Source of the DNA: an uncultured Oscillospiraceae bacterium
GTDB taxonomy: Bacteria > Bacillota > Clostridia > Oscillospirales > Ruminococcaceae
Assembly (NCBI GenBank): GCA_900543295.1
Contig: UQQY01000106.1
Coordinates: 1-8,183, forward strand
Direction of reading: 5' to 3'
DNA length: 8,183 bases
Shown here: piece by piece, positions 1 through 6,579 of the stretch
How the letters are laid out: each line of letters opens with the position of its first letter
Position numbering within the stretch: the first letter of the stretch is position 1
The notes under the pieces: generated by a model
The model's database searches: none
Seen by the model: only the letters and a program-made list of their open reading frames with translations
What the model was told of the DNA's origin: nothing
Made by a program: the position numbers and the translations under genes

Positions 1-833
1 ACTTTCTCATTCTGTTCATACACAACGCCATCCTCAAACATGACTTTCATCGGATAGAATGTTACCTGCTTCTCCTTGGGGGGAATCTGCATATAATCAC
101 CATATGACCGAGTTAATACTGCATCGCTATTTGCCGGAATAAGAAAGCGTTCCCCCTCAAAGCAGGCTTCCTTTGGAGGAAAAAACCATTCTATTGGCAT
201 TGGACGGCGACTTTCCGGAAGGTCAGCGTCCAAAATGACATATGTATTGTTCTCACCTTTGTTTTTAAGATGTGCTTTATTGATTTTCTTCCACAAAAAT
301 GATTCCGGCAAAAGAGAAAGAAGACGGTATACCGGCTTACGTTTCGCAGATAAAACGTTCCAATCGAAGATGCCGCGTTTAATACAAATGCCGGCGCGGC
401 AAATCCCGATCGTGCGTCCTCTTTTCAAGTTATCTTCGACACAGCGTTCATCAGCGTAGTCCATCGGGAAAATATCAATCCAAAGCCCCTGCGGGCCGTC
501 ATAATTCTGAAGAGCACGAATCGCAAAGAGCGTGTTGCGGTTGCGCACTTTTGCAAACGGATTAAAATAGCGCGGATTCTGCGGATAACTGTCAATCATC
601 AGATGCGGCGGGAGCTCGTCCAACGCAACTTTTAAAAACTGCTCGTAATCCTCTCTGGGCATCATAATATCCATATCCTCATCCCATGGGATAAATCCCT
701 TGTGACGAACCGCCCCTAACAGTGTGCCGTAAGCGAGAAAATACGTCAGATTGTGTTTGCGGCAAATCCGGTCGATTTCCCGCATAATGTCCATCTCTGT
801 ACGATGAATTTTGTCTAACAAAGTATCCTGCAT
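1..833 (-). CDS. licD: LicD-family phospho(no)transferase, 3' end cut by the window
   Basis: LicD proteins move a phosphocholine-type group from a CDP/CMP-activated donor onto a sugar of a surface glycan, on the cytoplasmic side of the membrane. I translated 277 complete codons from the ATG at 833. The hallmark LicD core is plain: AYGTLLGAVRHKGFIPW at residues 34-50, then DEDMDI at 51-56, whose acidic residues are the expected metal ligands, and MPRED at 58-62. A second conserved block, GLWIDIFPMD, lies at 116-125. The start is supported by an AAGAAGG ribosome site (841-847) 7 nt upstream. The gene follows the cytidylyltransferase by 25 nt and is the last gene visible in the operon; its C-terminus lies beyond base 1. 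No signal peptide or membrane span is seen. The family assignment is secure. The transferred group is not: phosphocholine is the classic donor, but the neighbours suggest aminoethylphosphonate, which is inference. Confidence 0.93.
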   Translation of the reverse strand, partial: MQDTLLDKIHRTEMDIMREIDRICRKHNLTYFLAYGTLLGAVRHKGFIPWDEDMDIMMPREDYEQFLKVALDELPPHLMIDSYPQNPRYFNPFAKVRNRNTLFAIRALQNYDGPQGLWIDIFPMDYADERCVEDNLKRGRTIGICRAGICIKRGIFDWNVLSAKRKPVYRLLSLLPESFLWKKINKAHLKNKGENNTYVILDADLPESRRPMPIEWFFPPKEACFEGERFLIPANSDAVLTRSYGDYMQIPPKEKQVTFYPMKVMFEDGVVYEQNEK

Positions 834-858
834 TTTTCTACCTTCTTATAAAATTTTC

Positions 859-1575
859 TTAATCAATGGGATGCGCCCTGACAAATGCTGAAATCCGCTC
901 ATAATCCTCAATATAATCGACCTCAGCCCAGAAACGTCCGTCGATGTCCCGAATCTCAATAAAGTGCTGATCGCTCAATGAATAAAGCACATTTTCCCAC
1001 CAGACGCCATGCTGCTGGCTCGCAATCATCTGATCCAAACGATCGGAAAACTGCGGCAAAAAGCCTTTTCCCAGACGTGCAACGCCAATATATTCTCCTG
1101 TAACGTCATCGCCGGTGAGCTCTTTTCCGTATTTAATCAGACGTCCGTTTTCATAATAAAACTTATAGTCTGCCTCTTCCTTTCTTGTCTCATCCGAAAA
1201 CAGCACCGGCCCATCACACTGCTGGCACAGAATTTCTTCTAAAAGGCGTTCTTCCATGAAAACGTCGCCATTCATAAGAAGAAGATCATCTTCGCCAAGA
1301 AAGCCGCGTGCAAACCATGCCGACGCAATACTGTTGGTCACATCAAAAAAGGGATTATAGTAAAAGGAGACATCCATATTAGAAAGAGCGTCCCGCACGG
1401 CCTGCTGCTTATATCCGACAACCAGCGCTATATCACTTATTCCGTGTTTTTTTAAAAGGCGCACTGTATAATGAATCAGCTTTTCGTTTCCGATTTTTAC
1501 CGTGCATTTCGGATTTCCGCCAAGATAGCGGCTGATACGCGTACCGCGGCCGGCGGCAAAGATCAAAGCCTTCAT
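859..1575 (-). CDS. LicC/PntC-like CTP-dependent cytidylyltransferase
   Basis: A 238-residue single-domain nucleotidyltransferase (GT-A-like Rossmann fold) of the group that includes LicC (phosphocholine) and PntC (2-aminoethylphosphonate). It would activate a phospho- or phosphono-head group with CTP for the LicD transferase. Visible motifs are the nucleotide loop FAAGRGTR at residues 6-13, the Pro-Lys pair at 22-23, a TNSIAS segment at 80-85, the metal-binding NGD at 102-104, GEYIGVARL at 160-168, WWENVL at 192-197, and WAEVDYIEDY at 216-225, where D220 is the likely second metal ligand. The length is normal for the family. The ATG overlaps the aminotransferase stop codon by 4 nt (ATGA), so the two are translationally coupled, and a GGAGAAAGGAAGG purine tract lies upstream. 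PntC and AEP transaminase occur as neighbours or as a fusion in known phosphonate systems, which favours PntC, but substrate cannot be read from motifs alone. Alternatives are LicC or another sugar-phosphate nucleotidyltransferase. Confidence 0.88.
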   Translation of the reverse strand: MKALIFAAGRGTRISRYLGGNPKCTVKIGNEKLIHYTVRLLKKHGISDIALVVGYKQQAVRDALSNMDVSFYYNPFFDVTNSIASAWFARGFLGEDDLLLMNGDVFMEERLLEEILCQQCDGPVLFSDETRKEEADYKFYYENGRLIKYGKELTGDDVTGEYIGVARLGKGFLPQFSDRLDQMIASQQHGVWWENVLYSLSDQHFIEIRDIDGRFWAEVDYIEDYERISAFVRAHPID

Positions 1576-2675
1576 TCGATCAGCCTTCCTTTCTCCTTCA
1601 TATCATGCAGCGCCGCAATCAATATATCGTTGTCCTTTTCTGTTAAACAGCCGATATGACCAACACGCAAAACCGTATCACGCAGTTCCCCGCCATTCGG
1701 GCAGACAAAAATATCGTACTCATTTTTTAGCGTTTCAAAAATTTCCGTTGCAGCCGTCTTTCCGGTTACACGCAGGGCCGTTACTGCATTAGAGGGAGTC
1801 TGGGCAAACAGTTCAAATGGTAAACCGGTAATTTTGCTGCGGAAATCTTCCGCAAGCGCGGCAATACGTCTGTGCTCCGCTTCTGCACCGCCCGCTGCAT
1901 CTAAAATGCGAAGCCTCTCGTTCATCTGCAAAAGGATACCCACTGCCGGCGTAAAGGGTGTCTGCCCACGCTCCATATTTTTCAAATAATCCGAAAGATC
2001 AAAATACATGCACCTTGCAGGATGCTCTGCAATCCGCGCCTGCGCTTTTTCTGAAAGCACCAGAACCGATACGCCGGGAGCAAGAGCGAGCGCTTTTTGT
2101 GAACCCGTCAATACAACGTCTGCCCCGCTTTTCTCCATATCAATTTCATCGGCTAAAAAAGCGCTGATTGCATCAACAATCAAAAACAAGCCGTTTCGGC
2201 GGCAAAACGCCGATATGAGAGGAAGGTCATACAACACGCCCGTCGAGGTCTCGCCTAAATTCACCAGAAAGGCCGTATAGCCCTTCTGTTCAAAAAGCGC
2301 AAGCTCCGCTTCAGTCAGCGCAGAACCCGCTTGGAGGCAAATCTCGTCATAAGGAATTTCGTGTGTGCGGCAAATTGCAGAAAACCGCGCACCAAAGCTG
2401 CCGCCATTGACTACAACAGCACGATCTTCTTTCGTCAGACAGTTCATGACAGCCGCTTCCATTGCCGCCGTTCCGGAGCCCGTCAAAAATACGGCACGGG
2501 CATTTTCCGGCGCTTTCATCATCGCCTTTATTAGCCGCTCATTCTCCTTCATTATCGAGGAAAATTCTGCTGTTCTGAAATAGGGCACCTGACTGCCGCC
2601 AACGGCCAGCACCTCCGGCGAGGACATAACCGGCCCCACTGTAAAATTCAGTTTTTCGCAATCCTTTTTTGACAT
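1572..2675 (-). CDS. Class V PLP-dependent aminotransferase, possibly 2-aminoethylphosphonate transaminase
   Basis: A 367-residue fold-type I, class V aminotransferase, in the superfamily of 2-aminoethylphosphonate--pyruvate and alanine/serine--glyoxylate transaminases. Motifs in order: the N-terminal FTVGP at residues 11-15, the PLP-phosphate loop GSGTAAME at 66-73, ETSTG at 142-146, the ring-stacking/pairing Asp in IVDAISA (D168), and the PLP Schiff-base lysine in GSQKA (K194). The length is normal. I chose the ATG at 2675 over the GTG at 2699 because an AAAGGAAG ribosome site sits 9 nt before it and the homologous fold begins only a few residues later. It starts 41 nt after the flippase and overlaps the cytidylyltransferase by 4 nt. 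Next to a LicC/PntC-type enzyme and LicD, the most economical role is making AEP from phosphonoacetaldehyde with alanine as donor. This is inference; another amino-alcohol or amino-sugar substrate is possible. Confidence 0.88.
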   Translation of the reverse strand: MSKKDCEKLNFTVGPVMSSPEVLAVGGSQVPYFRTAEFSSIMKENERLIKAMMKAPENARAVFLTGSGTAAMEAAVMNCLTKEDRAVVVNGGSFGARFSAICRTHEIPYDEICLQAGSALTEAELALFEQKGYTAFLVNLGETSTGVLYDLPLISAFCRRNGLFLIVDAISAFLADEIDMEKSGADVVLTGSQKALALAPGVSVLVLSEKAQARIAEHPARCMYFDLSDYLKNMERGQTPFTPAVGILLQMNERLRILDAAGGAEAEHRRIAALAEDFRSKITGLPFELFAQTPSNAVTALRVTGKTAATEIFETLKNEYDIFVCPNGGELRDTVLRVGHIGCLTEKDNDILIAALHDMKEKGRLIE

Positions 2676-2684
2676 GAAGCAAGA

Positions 2685-2692
2685 CTTCCTTT
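2685..2692 (-). promoter_or_regulatory. Ribosome binding site deciding the aminotransferase start
   Basis: AAAGGAAG on the minus strand, 9 nt before the ATG at 2675. It lies inside the reading frame of the alternative upstream GTG start at 2699, which has only a weak GGAAG ahead of it, so the ATG is preferred. Confidence 0.6.
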
Positions 2693-2716
2693 CTGACACA
2701 AAAGCGCTTCCATATA

Positions 2717-4162
2717 TTATTTTCGACCCAACAACTGAACAACACCCGCTTTAATATCCTTACACTTCCATATAGTCACGATCAAGGCTGCGGCCAAAAG
2801 CACCGCCAAAATCCCCCAGCGAATCCAAAAATTATTGATAAACAGCAGACATATTGTAGAAAAGGCCACAACCCCCGCCATACAAAGGAACAAACTTTTC
2901 ATATCAAATAAAAAGCGGCCCAGAATACGGCGTGCAATAAACAGATGGAAAAAGAAATACAGGACATAGCATACAACAGTAGTATACGCTGCGGCGACAT
3001 AACCGAAAAGCGGAATAAAAACTGCGTTGAGCACCACATTTATAATTGCTGCACAGACTGTTCCCACTGCGATCAGCTTTGTCTTTTTGTGATAATATTC
3101 GATTGCCGCAGGAAGCGCATATAAAAACGCAAAATACATGCCAAGCACAATTGGCACTACCGTATAGCGGCTTTCCGTGTACTTTTGGCCGCCCATAATT
3201 AAAATAATTTCCGGACAGACAAGCATCAGCAAAACAGCGATTACAGACATCAGCAAGACATACCACGCTGTTTTCTGCCGAATATCCTTTTCTTTTCCGG
3301 CGGCCATCTGCTCGTAAAACCACGGAGTCCACGCTGTATCCATTGAGGAGGAAAGCACCTGATACAATATTGCAATATTATAAGCAAAGCTGTATATGCC
3401 GGCCTTTGTCTCACCTACACTGTTTAAAATCATAATACGGTCAAACTGGGAAAGCAAGATCTGCGAAAGGCCATGCGGTATCAGAGGCAGACTGAATTTC
3501 AGGCCATATTTCCAATATATTTTAGAAATGCGCGGACGCGCAGAATGGAAAAAGCGAAACAGAATATAGATGGAAAGCAGCAACAGAGGGACTATACTTC
3601 CGAGGGTGCGTGCAAGATATCCGTTTTCCGGAATGGCGACTTTGATCAAAAAAACGGAGAGCAGGATGCTTCCAAGAGAATAGAAAAAGGAAAGCGCAAG
3701 ATATTCCTTATAACGGAATTCAATTGCAAGCGCACAATTATAAAAAGACAGCATCGCATTTCCGAAGCTTTCGGCAACCATCAGCACCGCCATACCGCCG
3801 CCAAGGGCCGCCAGCGCACCAAGCTGCGCTGAAAAAATAAAGCTGAGCGCAGATATCAAAACCGTATTGCACAAAATCAGAACCGCAAGTGACGAACAGT
3901 ATTGATTGAGCTGATCCCGAAAATCATATTTTGCATTTTTGATGCTTGCATTCAGCGTCATTCCTAAAATAATAGTCAAGATTGACGCATAAGACAAAAA
4001 AGTATTATACAGGCCGTAGTCCTCCTGCGTCATGATACGGGAAAAAATCGGAATGGCCAGAAAACTGATACCCTTAATCAGCATATTCCCTATCGTATAG
4101 CCTAATCCGGCTTTAAAGGCGCTGCTGCCGGACGTCGCTTTGTGCTTTGTTAAACGATTCAA
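2717..4162 (-). CDS. Wzx-like polysaccharide flippase (MOP superfamily)
   Basis: A 481-residue, very hydrophobic membrane protein with roughly a dozen membrane spans, typical in length and order for oligosaccharide flippases of the Wzx/RfbX type. These move undecaprenyl-linked glycan units across the cytoplasmic membrane. The N-terminal signature is clear: a short basic tail, then GLGYTIGNMLIKGISFLAIPIF at about residues 19-40 and SRIMTQEDYGLYN at 41-53, as in RfbX-like proteins. Further spans run to near the C-terminus, with a short cytoplasmic KCKDIKAG stretch just before the end. The start codon is TTG, overlapping the stop of the ligase-like gene (TTGA), with GTGAGG 7 nt upstream; the next in-frame Met is residue 27, already inside the first span. 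It sits between the ligase-like gene and the decoration genes, as expected for a polysaccharide locus. Substrate specificity cannot be read from the sequence. Confidence 0.9.
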   Translation of the reverse strand: MNRLTKHKATSGSSAFKAGLGYTIGNMLIKGISFLAIPIFSRIMTQEDYGLYNTFLSYASILTIILGMTLNASIKNAKYDFRDQLNQYCSSLAVLILCNTVLISALSFIFSAQLGALAALGGGMAVLMVAESFGNAMLSFYNCALAIEFRYKEYLALSFFYSLGSILLSVFLIKVAIPENGYLARTLGSIVPLLLLSIYILFRFFHSARPRISKIYWKYGLKFSLPLIPHGLSQILLSQFDRIMILNSVGETKAGIYSFAYNIAILYQVLSSSMDTAWTPWFYEQMAAGKEKDIRQKTAWYVLLMSVIAVLLMLVCPEIILIMGGQKYTESRYTVVPIVLGMYFAFLYALPAAIEYYHKKTKLIAVGTVCAAIINVVLNAVFIPLFGYVAAAYTTVVCYVLYFFFHLFIARRILGRFLFDMKSLFLCMAGVVAFSTICLLFINNFWIRWGILAVLLAAALIVTIWKCKDIKAGVVQLLGRK

Positions 4163-5586
4163 GCGATAACCTCACTTTTTGCACTAGCTTCAACCATATC
4201 GTTTTTCTTTTTAGTATCTCGCAGTTGATTTATGCAGAAATAAAAGACGCCCAATGCGCAGCAATAAAACAAAACGCCAAGCGAAGCGTTCATATAAGGA
4301 TTAAACCATGAAAAAGCAAAAAAGCCAGCAAGAACAGAGCCCCAAATCCCATACGTTATCCTGCAATCATTCTTTTTCTTGAAAAGCCGAATGAACATCC
4401 ATAGACCAAGAAATGCAGGGGACAGATAGAGTATAAGGCCGATTACGCCTGTTTTAGATAAGATGTCTAAATAAAAATATTCATTTAATCCATCAGGACG
4501 AATCTCAATTTCAGCCCCTAAGCCATTGCCTATAATGGGGGATTTTTTGATATTGTCGTAAAGCTCCTTCAATGTTTTTTGGCGCAGCTGATCTGATTTC
4601 ACAGTAAGCTCCAAGTAGTCGTTTTTCATTTGTTCTTCTAAATTATCAGGCGGATTCTCACTGTTTCCCAGATTATTATTCTCAATTTCTCCTACTGTTG
4701 AGCGTGAAATTGCATATCCAATGTAATTTGTCTGCGCCAACAGGCTAAATGCTCCTACTATAATCAGGAAGGCTGCCGCCGCAGTTCCCAGCTGCTTAAA
4801 AAGCTTTTTTCTTCCCTCGCGTTCATTAAACACGAAGAGGAAAACGCTGATTCCCGCAGCAGCAAGTAAAGCTGCCAAATATACAGAACGCGTATAGGTC
4901 ATCAGCAAAGCAAACAGACAAATGGCACAAATAAAAATATATTTAAAAGAAAGCTTTTTTGAAGATGAAACCGTTTGAAAATATACAGAAAAAGCACATC
5001 CGCAAAGCAAGTACAGAACGCTTTTAAAAAACATGCGGGGAATTTTTGTTGAAATCGAAGAAAAAGAAGCAATTTGAAGGGGAAAAGTGAAATCTTTAAT
5101 TGTGTTATAAAGCTCTGGATACCAAAGATAGGAGCAAAGTGAAACCAAGATGACCAAAGCAGAAAAAGCACTGCAATACATCATGCACTTCATCAATACG
5201 TGGATGCGTTCCCGTGTAGTTAAAATGCAAAATGCCGCAGGAAGCAATATAAAGTACGCAAATCCCTTCAGATCAATTAAAATCAGACTCATCCGATTAC
5301 CGTTCAGTATTCCTACAATGGTTGAAATGATTAACCAAGCAACAAAACCAACGACCAACCATAAAAATCTGTTTTTAAGCAGCTCTTTTATATTCAGTAT
5401 CATTAAAGGCAATGAAACGAGCAGCAGCAAGAATAAAATAATCATTCTAAAACTAATAGATCCAAAAGACAACAAGCGCCCTGCCCCAAAAATACAACAA
5501 TCTCCCATTAAAACACAAAGAAGTACCATTGCTGCTTTATCACAAAAATGATATACCTTTTCTATATTCATATAATTATTTTTCAT
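4159..5586 (-). CDS. O-antigen ligase/polymerase-like membrane protein (WaaL/Wzy type)
   Basis: A 475-residue polytopic membrane protein of the O-antigen ligase/polymerase class, which joins or transfers lipid-linked glycan units on the outer face of the membrane. Visible features are about ten hydrophobic spans, TYTRS at residues 230-234 in the position of the family's conserved T.SR segment, and a large loop, probably extracytoplasmic, at about 285-365. IGNGLGAE (352-359) and NEYFYLDILSKTGVIGL (368-384) follow, resembling the family's late 'H/N..yl..l...G..Gl' block. I chose the ATG at 5586 because GGGAG lies 6 nt ahead of it; the in-frame ATG at 5601 has no ribosome site. The stop overlaps the flippase start. 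The gene is AT-rich compared with its neighbours: sample lines 4921-4980 and 5401-5460 have 14 and 18 G+C of 60. Whether it is a ligase or a polymerase cannot be decided here. Confidence 0.85.
   Translation of the reverse strand: MKNNYMNIEKVYHFCDKAAMVLLCVLMGDCCIFGAGRLLSFGSISFRMIILFLLLLVSLPLMILNIKELLKNRFLWLVVGFVAWLIISTIVGILNGNRMSLILIDLKGFAYFILLPAAFCILTTRERIHVLMKCMMYCSAFSALVILVSLCSYLWYPELYNTIKDFTFPLQIASFSSISTKIPRMFFKSVLYLLCGCAFSVYFQTVSSSKKLSFKYIFICAICLFALLMTYTRSVYLAALLAAAGISVFLFVFNEREGRKKLFKQLGTAAAAFLIIVGAFSLLAQTNYIGYAISRSTVGEIENNNLGNSENPPDNLEEQMKNDYLELTVKSDQLRQKTLKELYDNIKKSPIIGNGLGAEIEIRPDGLNEYFYLDILSKTGVIGLILYLSPAFLGLWMFIRLFKKKNDCRITYGIWGSVLAGFFAFSWFNPYMNASLGVLFYCCALGVFYFCINQLRDTKKKNDMVEASAKSEVIA
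4170..4175 (-). promoter_or_regulatory. Ribosome binding site for the TTG-started flippase
   Basis: GTGAGG on the minus strand, 7 nt before the TTG at 4162, lying inside the last codons of the upstream gene. It supports the unusual TTG start and coupling of the two genes. Confidence 0.6.
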
Positions 5587-5592
5587 TTTATA

Positions 5593-5597
5593 CTCCC
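5593..5597 (-). promoter_or_regulatory. Ribosome binding site deciding the ligase-like start
   Basis: GGGAG on the minus strand, 6 nt before the ATG at 5586. The site itself overlaps the first codons of the longer reading from 5601, which argues against that longer form. Confidence 0.65.
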
Positions 5598-5604
5598 ACA
5601 TTTA

Positions 5605-6552
5605 TTAAAGATAAAACAATTCTGCAGCTTTTCTTAAAGCCCCATTTTTCCAGATACGATACTTACATACTGTTTTTATTCGCCTACCCTTTCTTTGTTC
5701 GACCAACAAAGCATATTCCTCTAAAAAGTTTTGTGTACTCGCATCTAATTTATCTGCAAAAACATCAACAAAACAGCCTGCCTGCCGCATGGTATTCTCC
5801 ATGGCAACACGATTGCCTTTTCCCCTTTTTATTTGCGAGGAAATATACGCCGGATCCTTCGCCTCTTTTGCCCCAACCGAATTATCTCCGTGCTGGCGAT
5901 AACAGATCAATGGCTGATCAACAAATCCGATACGTCCCATTACCGCCGCAATAAGTGCGAACCACCAGTCATGCATCAAGATTTTCTTTTCATCAGCTGG
6001 ACGCGCCGCAAGCTCCCACAAGGCATGGTTTATCATCATCGTACAGCCAGTTACAATATTCTGAATCAAAAGTTGATTCAGAGCACAGCGCGATGCATCT
6101 AACCCGGAAAACCGAAAAAAAGACCTTGAAATAGTGAGAAGATTTTGATCTACAACTTCTAAATCCGTATGGACAAGACAAGGAATCGCGGTATTACCGC
6201 TCTCCGTTTCCTTCATTTTTTTCAGGGTAACTCGCACTTTTTCAGAACGCCAAAAATCGTCCTGATCACAATACATTACATATGGAAAATCATCTGCTTG
6301 ACGGGTCAAAAACATAAAGTTTTTCTTTGCACTTCCAGTGGGAATCTCCTTTTCAAGAATTCGTATTTTCTCCGGATAACGTTTTTGATAATCGGCAAGA
6401 ATATTCAAGGTGCCGTCTGTAGATCCGTCGTCCGAAATCAACAACTGCCAATCCTCAAAATCCTGATTTAGTATCGAATCCAACTGAACAGGTAAATATT
6501 GCGCTCCGTTATAAGTTGCCATTAAAATGGCAACCTGTGCGGTCTGTTTCAT
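5605..6552 (-). CDS. Family 2 glycosyltransferase (GT-A, rhamnosyltransferase-like)
   Basis: A 315-residue inverting GT2 enzyme that adds one sugar from a nucleotide donor to the growing lipid-linked glycan at the cytoplasmic membrane face. In order: the nucleotide-binding N-terminus VAILMATYNGAQYL (7-20), DDGSTDGT (41-48), the metal-binding DxD-type CDQDDFW (95-101), a VTGCTMMIN segment (167-175), HDWW (194-197) as the probable catalytic/acceptor region, and YRQHGDNSVG (218-227). The HDWW and YRQHGDNSVG pair is usual in the rhamnosyltransferase-like GT2 group (RgpB and relatives), so an L-rhamnosyl transfer is plausible but not shown; no dTDP-rhamnose genes are in the window. No membrane span is evident. 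The start has an AAGAAAGG site 11 nt upstream, rather far. It lies 27 nt after the GT4 gene and 18 nt before the ligase-like start. Confidence 0.9.
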   Translation of the reverse strand: MKQTAQVAILMATYNGAQYLPVQLDSILNQDFEDWQLLISDDGSTDGTLNILADYQKRYPEKIRILEKEIPTGSAKKNFMFLTRQADDFPYVMYCDQDDFWRSEKVRVTLKKMKETESGNTAIPCLVHTDLEVVDQNLLTISRSFFRFSGLDASRCALNQLLIQNIVTGCTMMINHALWELAARPADEKKILMHDWWFALIAAVMGRIGFVDQPLICYRQHGDNSVGAKEAKDPAYISSQIKRGKGNRVAMENTMRQAGCFVDVFADKLDASTQNFLEEYALLVEQRKGRRIKTVCKYRIWKNGALRKAAELFYL

Positions 6553-6579
6553 ACATTGACCAGCCTTTCTTAAAAATCT

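Noticed and set aside
1..2675. Straightforward phosphocholine (lic1) locus
   Set aside because: LicC- and LicD-like genes are present, but no choline kinase or choline transporter is visible and an aminotransferase takes their place. Kept only as an alternative.
2573..2699. GTG start at 2699 for the aminotransferase and a separate overlapping 68-residue frame
   Set aside because: The ATG at 2675 has the better ribosome site, and the 68-residue frame is an out-of-frame reading through the flippase/aminotransferase junction.
5150..5954. Two plus-strand open frames opposite the ligase-like and GT2 genes
   Set aside because: Antisense to well-supported membrane-protein and GT2 genes, with no ribosome sites or motifs of their own.
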